DNA of 64,000 nt, from assembly GCA_015062055.1 (NCBI GenBank), contig SUVK01000005.1:21207-85206 (forward strand), in the 5' to 3' direction. The position numbers and the translations under genes are program-made. Origin of the DNA: Akkermansiaceae bacterium (GTDB lineage: Bacteria; Verrucomicrobiota; Verrucomicrobiia; Verrucomicrobiales; Akkermansiaceae). Numbering within the stretch: position 1 is the first letter of the stretch; the number at the start of each line of letters is the position of its first letter. Shown in pieces: positions 1-8,096 of this stretch. The notes below the pieces were generated by a model. The model was not told the origin of the DNA and did not search any database. It saw only the letters and a program-made list of their open reading frames with translations.

Positions 1-2229
1 AATGGTACATTATGTGTTAGTGCAGATGAAACTGAGTCCGGCATTTCAGTGCAGAAAATCTTGTCCGATACCCAAGGCAACGGCGACCTTATTTTACGAG
101 CACCGGGGTATCATAGTGGGAACACGACGGAGGAAGAGACACGGTGGGACATCTCATTTAACGGTAAAAGTCAATTAACCGGTGGTCTGTATCTGTCTCC
201 TTATGTACAAAATGCAACAAACGGGGTGTATCGTTTTCACAATGGTATTGATTTATACCTCAATGACGGAGCCGATATTTCATCGTTCAGTTCTGTAGTA
301 TTAGGGTTTCCTCAAACCATCATTCACGTCTCGGGCACACTTGGGAAAGATGCCAATGGTAATCATTTTAACAATGTCTCAGCATACGGCGCCGGCGATG
401 TATTCATTAATTACGAATCTGAAGATAGGCAAGAACTTGTATTAGGGGGTAGTACCACCCTGCAGCCCTATAAGTACTTGGATGCCTCTTATGCAGATGC
501 CGGGAGCACGTTGCATTTGACGGCAGGCTCAGACGTTGATTTCCGCATCAAGCATCTAACTTCCGGCGAAAATGCAAATTCAACACGCCCGACCACGGTT
601 ATGTTGGGTATGGCTGCAACAGAAGTAGACTCTGTTCTGACAATAGAGTCGTTCGATTATGATGGTTTTATTTACCTACAAGCTATGTCAAGGGCTGCCG
701 GTTCATTAACTGTCAATATAACGTTGCTCTCCGGCCAAGAATTGAAGGATTCGCAGGTATATCGTTATTCATCGAAATATACAGAAGTAGAGCAATCTCT
801 TAACATAAAAGGTGAGGGCCGATACATTTTAGGAGAAGGTCATAGTATGACCTACTCAACCTATACATCAGTTCTGGCTGGTGATTACAACTTCGGCGTG
901 CTTGACTCTACTTGGACGGGTACCGTTGAAGTGAACAATTTGAATGCGAGTGGCTCAAATACCAATATTGCCGGAATAAAAATTGCGGATTATGGTAACG
1001 AGAATTCATCCATTCATTTTAAGGGCTTCAAGGGGTATTTAACAGATGATATAAAGGATGTTCAGATTGCATCCGACCTGATTCTCGAAAACACTGAAAA
1101 CACTCAAACCCCGAATGGCTATGAGATATGTTATGGCTATACCGACCAAATTCAAACCTACAGTGGCGATATCAGCGGTAATGGTGATTTTGTGATCAGT
1201 ACCGATGTGAATATGCAATACAATATTCAAGGTGATGTGTCGGAGTGGAAAGATGGGGCTGAGTTAAAAGTTTCAGCCGGTAATCAGAAAGTCAACTTCT
1301 CCGGTAATGCAACCGAAATCAATGCCGATGTATTAGCCACCGGAGGCACGATGGATGCTACAATCAGCAATGACAACGCCGTTACTGTGAACGGTGCGGT
1401 TGAAGCTCAGGGTGGTGCTCTTAACATGTCCGTATCTACGGCTCGAGGAACTACCTTTACAAATAGTGTAGCCGTAAGCTCACTGTCGGTATCCGACAAC
1501 TCTGTAGCGCACTTGCAGGCTACTTCTACGGCCGGTAATGTTAAGATTGATCGCCACGGGGAGGAGGCAACATCTGCCGACCTCAGCGATGGTTTGACGA
1601 TAGCCGGTGATTCGGTAAGCGGTGGTCACATCGAGAATGCAGCCATCACGCATCTGCAGGCAGGTGGTACCGTGTTGCTCGAAGATTTAACCGCCGGCAA
1701 CCTGTACCTGTACGGTGACGGCATCAACTTCAGCGCACAAGAAGATCAAAGTCAATTTACCTACACCGAGCAAAAGACCTACGGTAGCCTCAAGGTGAAC
1801 GAGGTGGTTTTCAATACCTCTGTTCTCAACGGTATGACGCTGTCTGAGGATGGTGCAAGCTTGGGCTTGACGGTAAATAATAATATCGCAGCCTCAACCG
1901 GTGATATTATTTGGAGCGATGCTCACCAAATCAGTGTTACCATTCACCTGAAAGGCTTTACCATCGAGAAACTTACCGACCGCCCCTCGGGTACTTGGGA
2001 TTGGGATACCAACCGCCTCTCCATACATCCCATGGCAGACGTTGCACTCTTGGATGATACCGCAGATGTCACCGTGGCCAACCTGTTGGCCGCCGAATAC
2101 GACTTCGTTGTTTACGAGCAGAATTCGGATGGCCTGACCATACGCATGTACAACATCCCCGAGCCGACTACGGCTACGCTGAGCCTGCTGGCCTTGGCCG
2201 CCCTTGCAGCTCGCCGCCGCCGCCGCTGA
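1..2229 (+). CDS. PEP-CTERM surface protein, 5'-truncated by window edge
   Basis: The reading frame is open from base 1 and the first in-frame start-like codon (GTG at 49) has no ribosome site, so the true start lies upstream of the window. The visible 742 residues are rich in Gly, Ser, Thr, Asn and Asp, with repeated short beta-strand-like segments typical of adhesins and autotransporter passenger domains. The C-terminus carries a PEP-CTERM sorting tail: IPEP, then the hydrophobic stretch TTATLSLLALAALAA, then five arginines. In this family the tail is thought to be recognised by an exosortase at the inner membrane, so the protein is probably exported and surface-attached. No catalytic domain is recognised. 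A strong terminator follows at 2271. Confidence 0.85.
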   Translation, partial: NGTLCVSADETESGISVQKILSDTQGNGDLILRAPGYHSGNTTEEETRWDISFNGKSQLTGGLYLSPYVQNATNGVYRFHNGIDLYLNDGADISSFSSVVLGFPQTIIHVSGTLGKDANGNHFNNVSAYGAGDVFINYESEDRQELVLGGSTTLQPYKYLDASYADAGSTLHLTAGSDVDFRIKHLTSGENANSTRPTTVMLGMAATEVDSVLTIESFDYDGFIYLQAMSRAAGSLTVNITLLSGQELKDSQVYRYSSKYTEVEQSLNIKGEGRYILGEGHSMTYSTYTSVLAGDYNFGVLDSTWTGTVEVNNLNASGSNTNIAGIKIADYGNENSSIHFKGFKGYLTDDIKDVQIASDLILENTENTQTPNGYEICYGYTDQIQTYSGDISGNGDFVISTDVNMQYNIQGDVSEWKDGAELKVSAGNQKVNFSGNATEINADVLATGGTMDATISNDNAVTVNGAVEAQGGALNMSVSTARGTTFTNSVAVSSLSVSDNSVAHLQATSTAGNVKIDRHGEEATSADLSDGLTIAGDSVSGGHIENAAITHLQAGGTVLLEDLTAGNLYLYGDGINFSAQEDQSQFTYTEQKTYGSLKVNEVVFNTSVLNGMTLSEDGASLGLTVNNNIAASTGDIIWSDAHQISVTIHLKGFTIEKLTDRPSGTWDWDTNRLSIHPMADVALLDDTADVTVANLLAAEYDFVVYEQNSDGLTIRMYNIPEPTTATLSLLALAALAARRRRR

Positions 2230-2270
2230 TAAACCGGGCTAAGTTATAAATAAGAAAAAAACTTATTCAT

Positions 2271-2300
2271 CCGCCCGAAGCTACCTTTAGCTTCGGGCGG
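2271..2300 (+). terminator. Terminator hairpin of the first PEP-CTERM gene
   Basis: Perfect 13-bp stem (CCGCCCGAAGCTA / TAGCTTCGGGCGG) with a 4-nt loop, 41 nt after the stop codon. Only TCTA follows the stem; the expected T-tract appears to be split by the putative intron and to resume at 2862 (TCATTTGG). Confidence 0.75.
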
Positions 2301-2304
2301 TCTA

Positions 2305-2861
2305 GTGCAGTATGTGCGGCACTCCGGCATCTTGACCGACAAAGTACATAAGCGTTGAAGCAATTTGATTCTTTGACCTCATTTGATTGCTGAATATTTT
2401 TTTTGGTGAGAAGAAAAACATACAAGCGTCTGAGGCAAGGTCAGACCGTGGCCGCAGACCATGACTTGTAAAAGTTTTTCGATAAGGTATACCACGATAT
2501 GGAGAATCGTGGTTTGTTTTTTGCCTATATGCGGAGGTCCGCATGATGTTCGTGAGAACGAAAGAAGCAGGAGAACGCGTACCGGCAAACATCAGCTGCT
2601 ACATCATAGGAACAGGAGCCCTGTTGCGGATAGCACCGGTAAGCGAGAAGAAATGGAAAGCGAAAATGCGACTGACAACGGCCGCAAATTACGGGCCTAC
2701 TCCTTAAGCCATGCAAACACCCGAAACTCATTCGCCACTTCCTCGTACGTGTTGGCGCGAAGAGGCGAATGCATGAAACAAACAGGGCAATGGGAAACCG
2801 CCGTATGCCATAAAAGCACACACGGCGGTGTGTGGGGAAGCGAAAGCCCCCCCTAAACGAT
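2305..2861 (+). mobile_element. Putative ORF-less group II intron relic inserted in a terminator T-tract
   Basis: The segment begins GTGCAG right after a terminator stem plus four bases and ends CTAAACGAT. Positions 2797-2829 fold as a 33-nt hairpin resembling group II domain V: an 8-bp stem (ACCGCCGT / ACGGCGGT) containing the CGC triad used by class C introns, a 3-nt bulge (CAC), an inner TGC/GCA stem and an A-rich loop. It is followed by a domain VI-like hairpin (about 2833-2853) with a GAAA loop and a candidate branch-point A at 2855. Further small hairpins lie at 2491-2513, 2532-2545 and 2549-2560. No reverse transcriptase is encoded. Class C introns are known to insert just after terminator stems, which fits. 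The bulge and loop differ from consensus, so the element may be dead. Boundaries are inferred. Apart from the small frame at 2543, I see no gene in the 658 bases between 2230 and 2887. Confidence 0.45.
2543..2707 (+). CDS. Possible 54-residue small protein, unknown
   Basis: ATG at 2543 (followed at once by another ATG) is preceded by a clear GGAGGT four bases upstream, one of the few strong ribosome sites in this window. The frame encodes 54 residues, starts MMFVRTKEAGERVPANIS and is basic towards its end (EKKWKAKMR). The ribosome site sits inside a small inverted repeat (ATGCGG-aggt-CCGCAT), which could hide it. The frame lies within the putative intron relic and could be a chance ORF or a decayed remnant. 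I recognise no family. Confidence 0.2.
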   Translation: MMFVRTKEAGERVPANISCYIIGTGALLRIAPVSEKKWKAKMRLTTAANYGPTP

Positions 2862-2887
2862 TCATTTGGTCTGAGTCTCGCAATATG

Positions 2888-3556
2888 TTAACGTCGGTGG
2901 CGACGTGCAGCAAGACCACAGAGTGCAAGTAAAGAAAGCGTAGCCGTTGCGGGCTCGGGGATGGACTTAGCTGCAGCAATATCATCAGCGGTAGCAGCGC
3001 CGCTCCACGTTTTGATGTTGTCGGCCTCGCCTTGGGGCAGGGTGATAGTGAAATTACCCGTTGCTATGCCTCGCTCAAAGATGTTGTCTTCTCCTATGCT
3101 GAACGAAAGAAGCTCCGTTAAGTCATGCGGGTTCACATCGCTGTCATATTCGTGATAGTATGAGAAAGAAAATGTTTTATCGGAAGAATCGTACTGAAAC
3201 ACGAATGGTGTACTAATCGGAATATAAGGGACCGTGGAGCCGAATTGCATGCCCCCCAAACCAGTGGAGTAGAACCCTAACGCGGAGCTATAGCCGATTG
3301 TGATATTTCCTTTCGTTCCGTTTTCATCCGTTACGTTAAGAGCGAAAAAGGTGCCACCATTGGTTACGATATCATTCAAGTTAACGTCTACTAGATCATA
3401 GGTAATGGAAAACGACCCTTTATTGCCGAGAATGTCGTCGCCCAATTCAATTGATTGCCCACTTCCGGGGTACTCATAGGAATCTTGCGAAATGGTAGCC
3501 GCTGTTACCGCCGGTGCAGCGCAGAGGAGTAGTATGGATGAGAAAATCTTTTTCAT
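2888..3556 (-). CDS. Small PEP-CTERM protein, possibly lectin-like
   Basis: 222 residues with an N-terminal signal peptide (MKKIFSSILLLCAAPAVTAA) and a C-terminal PEP-CTERM tail (IPEPATATLSLLALCGLAA then RRHRR), nearly identical in form to the tail of the gene at 1-2229. The roughly 170 residues between are beta-strand-rich with alternating aromatic and hydrophobic residues (for example FQYDSSDKTFSFSYYH). This resembles concanavalin/LamG-type jelly-roll proteins that carry this tail, though the fold is inferred. It probably acts on the cell surface after exosortase processing. It is transcribed towards the intron relic and away from the autotransporter. No clear promoter was found. Confidence 0.8.
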   Translation of the reverse strand: MKKIFSSILLLCAAPAVTAATISQDSYEYPGSGQSIELGDDILGNKGSFSITYDLVDVNLNDIVTNGGTFFALNVTDENGTKGNITIGYSSALGFYSTGLGGMQFGSTVPYIPISTPFVFQYDSSDKTFSFSYYHEYDSDVNPHDLTELLSFSIGEDNIFERGIATGNFTITLPQGEADNIKTWSGAATADDIAAAKSIPEPATATLSLLALCGLAARRHRR

Positions 3557-3883
3557 GTTAGATTGTGATTATTTCCGGATGCTGATACAAGTACAACACA
3601 TCATACACAGGTACCAACGCGCTCAAGTCTACATCATTTCGTGTAAAAGTCAAGTGCTAAAGTAACAAAATGAAGTTAAAATGCAGCGCGAATAGTTTGT
3701 TTGAGAAAAATGACAGTTCGCATTGAACGTGAACAAGGGGCGGATTTTATTTTTTATTTGCGAATTTGGGCATAAAATTGTTATATAAGTGATTTTGTGC
3801 TTTACAACAGGCGGGTAAGGGTTTAAAGTTATAGGGTATTACAACTTCTTTAATATACTCCTAACCAATAGAACTACAGAACT
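3557..3883. other. Intergenic region between divergent surface genes
   Basis: 327 bases, AT-rich, with no ORF, tRNA or strong hairpin. It must hold the promoters of both divergent genes. On the + strand the best candidate is at 3801-3829, with a weaker one at 3758-3787. Nothing convincing was found for the minus-strand PEP-CTERM gene. Confidence 0.6.
3801..3829 (+). promoter_or_regulatory. Candidate promoter of the autotransporter gene
   Basis: TTTACA, 17 bp, TAAAGT. The predicted start at about 3836 gives a leader of roughly 48 nt. A second pair, TTGCGA (3758) with 18 bp to TATATA (3782), lies just upstream and is a possible alternative. Confidence 0.4.
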
Positions 3884-6800
3884 ATGAAATTACATTTACC
3901 AAAAATGCTGTTAGTGGCAGTAATGGCTGCCTTAGCAGTACCCACAATGGGTGCTACCTTAACCAATGTAGCGCCGGAAGGTGCCGACTACAAATATTGG
4001 GAAGTCGGGGGCGGGATTGCGACCGTGCATCCGAAAGACGGCATGGTGGAATATGACGGAGACTTAACGCTGAACAGTGGCGACAAGCTGGGTCATTTTG
4101 ATTCCTCCCTCAACTTGGTACAGTACGATAACGGCGATGGTTGTTTTGTCGTTAAAGTGACCCAAAGGGACAAAGACACTAACACCGTCGTAAATACATA
4201 TAACGAATACACGGGTAACAATGAGTTTTCTAATATGTTGACCGTAAACGGAACGCTTACGATCAACGGGACAGCCCAAGTTGCCATCGGCGGTCAGTAC
4301 AAGGTACAGACCCGAACCGACAAGGTAGACGCAGCGGGAAATGTTACTACGAAAGGCACGGCAAGCTCGTACACCGACCACTATTCTGCACTTAAGGCGG
4401 ATAAAGTAGTGGTAAACGGCACCGGCACGGGCACGCATTTACAAGCCACAGCAGCCATCATTGACGATTTGGAGGTGAATGGGGGCAACGTGTCATTCCA
4501 TAAAGATCAATACAGCGGTAACAGCTCTTTCAGCGCGCTTACCGCCAGTGATCCCACATCGTTCAAAGCTGTAAAAATTGCCAACAGCCTTACGATAAAG
4601 AACGACGGCAAGGTCGACATGGGGCGCACGCACGGCAAACACAATAATACGACAACGTCTCACATTGTCAATGTGTTCGGCTCTTCTAACCAAGCCATTA
4701 CCATAACACAGGATAGCGGTTCCTTCCAAGCAATCGGTTATTCGTATGCCAAATCGGGCATGACCATTAACCAGAGTGGTGGTACGATGACTTTCCGCGA
4801 TTACCTGCAATTTACGGGCACGGATACCAACACGATAACGCAAAGCGGCAATGCTTCTCTGAGCATTGGTCAGATTAAGGGCAGTGGTGCCGTAACATTT
4901 GATATTAACCAGAGCGGTAGTGGCTCCATTACTTTGAATTACGGTGCTGCCATCGACGCCAAAGGTGTTATCAACATCAACCAAAGTGGCTCCGGTACTA
5001 TTACATTGGGTGGTGGTAATAAGCAACACACCTATTCCGGCGTCAAGAATTATCCGACAACGTATGCTGCAACCGGCAAGTATAACATCAGCCAAACCGG
5101 TAGCGGCACCCTGCATCTTTACAGCCGAGATGGTGTTACCCCGGCTATCTCCGCCGTATCAACTGAGATAGGTGCTCAATCTCAGCTGAAGCTGGATGCC
5201 GGCACCTCGCTTACCACCACAACTTTGGATGTAAGCTCCGGGTCAACAATCGATAACAACGGTGTCATCACCGTGGGTACCGGGACTGCCGGTACCGAAG
5301 CCGGTTCCCTCACCGTGACCTCCGGAGGTACATTGAATGCGACACTCGATGGTAGCAAGGCTGCGCTCAATATAGGGGCCGCAGCCAGTGATACCAACAC
5401 CGTGACCTCGTGGACCATGGGCTCGGGCAGCACCTTCGGCGTAGGCTTTACAGCGGCGTATTTTGATACACTTACGACGACCGAGGTAGACGGCGTTAAG
5501 CAGATTACGTTTACCGACGTATTGGTAGCCACGGTAGCCGATGGTTCATCTGTTAACACCGACAGTTTCTCTTGCAATTTTGTAGCAGGCGATATAGCCG
5601 GGTTGGCAAGCGAGCATTTTACCCTTAAAGACGTAAAGTGGGGCAATGATGCCACCGGCAATGTTGTGCTGAGCGGTGTGCTCGAGTACGACCCGTGGGT
5701 AAAGCTCACCCAAGGTGGCGAAGAAGACAGAAGCTTCGCTGATATTACGGAATATAAAACCGGTTTGGCTATCTCTGAAAACGATATCACCCTCAGCGGT
5801 AATAACTCTCACACCCTTGGTACAAAGATTGACGGGGTAGAGGTAACTATCGCCCATGAAAACGCCTTGGGTGATGGCCCCGTGAGCACCGAGGGTGAAG
5901 CCGCTTTGGTGGCAGAAGAAGGTGTTAAGGCTGTGTTGCCGGATGAGATAGATAATGGAGGCTCCCTCACTATGCAGGGTGCTTTCAAGGCCGATTTCAC
6001 GCCTGATGTTGTTGACGTTGAGGCTGCTTACATTACCACAGAAGGTGTAGAAGATGCCGATGGTAACGGCTTCTACCGCGAGGCATGCACCGGCTTGCTC
6101 ATTGTAAATAATGATGCGACCACCGGTTCTCTGACGGTGGTACCCGGCACCACCGTAGAAATTGATGGCACAACATACGAGCTTGCCGATTCCGGGTTGG
6201 CCGGGGTAGATGAGCCCATATATGATGTCTACTACATACGAACCGAGGGCGAGGGCAGCAAGGTGAACTCATCCGACATTCTCGATGCAGCCGGCATCAG
6301 CGATGTAACGGTGGAAATGACCGAGGCAACGGGTGAGTTGACCGCCGACTCCGCCATCGACGTAGTTGCCACGGCCGGTACGCTGAAAACTACGGCCGAT
6401 GCCGATGTGACCGGCTCTCTTACCGATACCACCATTGAGGCCGCAGGCGGCATCATCAGTGCTACGATTGCCGGCGATTCTTCCGTAACCGTCACCGGTA
6501 GCGATACCACCACAATCTCCGGCAGCAACACCTACAGCGGTGGTACCACGATTGACGGCGGTGTGCTCGAAATCGGTGCAGCCGACAGCTTGGGTACGGA
6601 GGCAATCGAATTAACCAATGGCGGTACACTCGACCTCAAGGGTATGGCTGTTACCAACGATATCAAGGTGATCGGCTGCACACTTAAGGGGACCGGTGCA
6701 TTCGCCGGTGATTTGGATGTATCGGGCGACTTGACGCTCACCGATCCCACCACGGCTCATGCTCTTCTGCTGAGCGGGGCCGGTAAGGTAAGCGGTATCT

Positions 6801-8005
6801 CATTGACCGTGGATGAAGTAGAGGTGAAGACTGATGCCGATGCTACTATTGATGGCGACCTTACCCTCAACGAAGATGGTATCATCGCCCTGTACAATGG
6901 CAAGGCCCTGAGTGTAAGCGGCAACATCACCCTCCAAGGTGTAACCACGCTTAAGCTTGAGGGTGACTACCAAGCCGGCGATACGCTTGTAAGCGCCGAC
7001 GAAGAGTTGTCCGCCGACGAGGTTGTGCTTGACTATGTGGACGAGGACGTTATGCTTGAGCAGGTGGGCAACAGCCTTGTGCTGACGCTCAAATATAAGA
7101 GAGAGATTGCCGATGGCCTTGGTTTCGCTAACTGGGGTATTGCCACTGCCTCCCGAGCCTTTACCGATGCCGTGCATGGACAGCGCAACAATACCGCTTG
7201 CTTTGCCGATGGCCGTGGTACGGCTTGGTTCAGCATCTTGGCCGGACATAATGATTTGTACGGTACGGATGTTAACGTGACCGGTGCAGTTTTGGGTGCC
7301 GATATGCATATCAGCCCGAAACACTTGCTCGGCGTAGCATTCGGTTATGTGGAGGGCGATGTGACTCCCACCGGACTCGGCAAGGTTGACCAAGAAGGCT
7401 ACTATGCCGCCGTTTATGGCGAGCATGTCCTCAAGCAAATCTCCGTCAACGATTCTTGGACCATGGATTGGACCTTGGCCTACGGTGCTACCGATTCTTC
7501 GTTCAACGGAATGGATTGGGACCAGGACAGCGTGCAAATCAATGCACGTGTAAGCCGCAACCACATGGTGTCCGACCGCTTAGGCGTCAACGGCTTTGTT
7601 GGTCTTGAGTACTTTGCTACAGATTCCGCCACCGTAAACGGAGTAGAGACAGGTTCTATTCAGAATCTGCGTGGCGAGCTTGGTGTGGGTGCCAGCTATG
7701 TGCTGTGGGGTATGCCTGCCATTACCGATGCCAAGACCGGCTCCATACTCAGTGCCGGTTGCGAGCGCTTGGTACTCAATGGTGAAATCACCTACTTCAA
7801 CGACATGGTGCGCCACGACCCGGTCATTCGCATGAACGGCGTCAGCGGTGGTATCTGCAACCCGGGCCGCAGCGGTGTCGAGATTGAGTTGGGTGCCACC
7901 TATCGCTTCAACTCCAGATGGTCTGCCTCTGTCAACTACAGCTACAGCGCCATGGAGGATTCTAACGAGCACCGTGTCAATGTGGGCGCCTCTTGGTCCT
8001 TCTGA
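3884..8005 (+). CDS. Large autotransporter (type V secretion) adhesin-like protein
   Basis: 1,373 residues. A signal peptide (about 1-23, ending TMGA) precedes a long passenger. Around residues 270-415 a motif of the form I-x-Q-S/T-G-S-G-x-I-T-L recurs about six times (ITITQDSGSF, MTINQSGGTM, TITQSGNASL, DINQSGSGSI, NINQSGSGTI, NISQTGSGTL), consistent with beta-helix rungs. Passenger-associated transport repeats are seen near 634-676 (partly degenerate) and 875-922 (ISGSNTYSGGTTIDGG). From about residue 1109 to the end is a typical autotransporter beta-barrel ending GASWSF, with the terminal Phe used for outer-membrane assembly. The protein should thread its passenger to the cell surface; the ligand is unknown. 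No protease triad was recognised. There is no strong Shine-Dalgarno site before the ATG, but the signal peptide supports the start. Confidence 0.9.
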   Translation: MKLHLPKMLLVAVMAALAVPTMGATLTNVAPEGADYKYWEVGGGIATVHPKDGMVEYDGDLTLNSGDKLGHFDSSLNLVQYDNGDGCFVVKVTQRDKDTNTVVNTYNEYTGNNEFSNMLTVNGTLTINGTAQVAIGGQYKVQTRTDKVDAAGNVTTKGTASSYTDHYSALKADKVVVNGTGTGTHLQATAAIIDDLEVNGGNVSFHKDQYSGNSSFSALTASDPTSFKAVKIANSLTIKNDGKVDMGRTHGKHNNTTTSHIVNVFGSSNQAITITQDSGSFQAIGYSYAKSGMTINQSGGTMTFRDYLQFTGTDTNTITQSGNASLSIGQIKGSGAVTFDINQSGSGSITLNYGAAIDAKGVININQSGSGTITLGGGNKQHTYSGVKNYPTTYAATGKYNISQTGSGTLHLYSRDGVTPAISAVSTEIGAQSQLKLDAGTSLTTTTLDVSSGSTIDNNGVITVGTGTAGTEAGSLTVTSGGTLNATLDGSKAALNIGAAASDTNTVTSWTMGSGSTFGVGFTAAYFDTLTTTEVDGVKQITFTDVLVATVADGSSVNTDSFSCNFVAGDIAGLASEHFTLKDVKWGNDATGNVVLSGVLEYDPWVKLTQGGEEDRSFADITEYKTGLAISENDITLSGNNSHTLGTKIDGVEVTIAHENALGDGPVSTEGEAALVAEEGVKAVLPDEIDNGGSLTMQGAFKADFTPDVVDVEAAYITTEGVEDADGNGFYREACTGLLIVNNDATTGSLTVVPGTTVEIDGTTYELADSGLAGVDEPIYDVYYIRTEGEGSKVNSSDILDAAGISDVTVEMTEATGELTADSAIDVVATAGTLKTTADADVTGSLTDTTIEAAGGIISATIAGDSSVTVTGSDTTTISGSNTYSGGTTIDGGVLEIGAADSLGTEAIELTNGGTLDLKGMAVTNDIKVIGCTLKGTGAFAGDLDVSGDLTLTDPTTAHALLLSGAGKVSGISLTVDEVEVKTDADATIDGDLTLNEDGIIALYNGKALSVSGNITLQGVTTLKLEGDYQAGDTLVSADEELSADEVVLDYVDEDVMLEQVGNSLVLTLKYKREIADGLGFANWGIATASRAFTDAVHGQRNNTACFADGRGTAWFSILAGHNDLYGTDVNVTGAVLGADMHISPKHLLGVAFGYVEGDVTPTGLGKVDQEGYYAAVYGEHVLKQISVNDSWTMDWTLAYGATDSSFNGMDWDQDSVQINARVSRNHMVSDRLGVNGFVGLEYFATDSATVNGVETGSIQNLRGELGVGASYVLWGMPAITDAKTGSILSAGCERLVLNGEITYFNDMVRHDPVIRMNGVSGGICNPGRSGVEIELGATYRFNSRWSASVNYSYSAMEDSNEHRVNVGASWSF

Positions 8006-8034
8006 TGCGTTTCTCATCATCAACTGACAATAAG

Positions 8035-8066
8035 ATACGGCATCTGCGATTTTGCAGGTGCCGTAT
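8035..8066. terminator. Bidirectional hairpin between autotransporter and gadB
   Basis: 13-bp stem with one G-T pair (ATACGGCATCTGC / GCAGGTGCCGTAT) between convergent genes. The T-rich tail is poor on both sides. Confidence 0.6.
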
Positions 8067-8096
8067 TCTGTACTGTTGATTGCTGCCGAGGCCGTA

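Noticed and set aside
2461..2856. 131-residue open frame over the intron relic
   Set aside because: The composition is not protein-like (Arg/Ser/His-rich), there is no ribosome site, and it reads through the domain V-like hairpin; better explained as structured RNA.
4493..5116. 207-residue antisense frame in the autotransporter
   Set aside because: It mirrors the repetitive passenger codons on the opposite strand and has no start signal or motif.
6800..7564. 254-residue antisense frame in the autotransporter
   Set aside because: Shadow of the beta-barrel coding region with no independent support.
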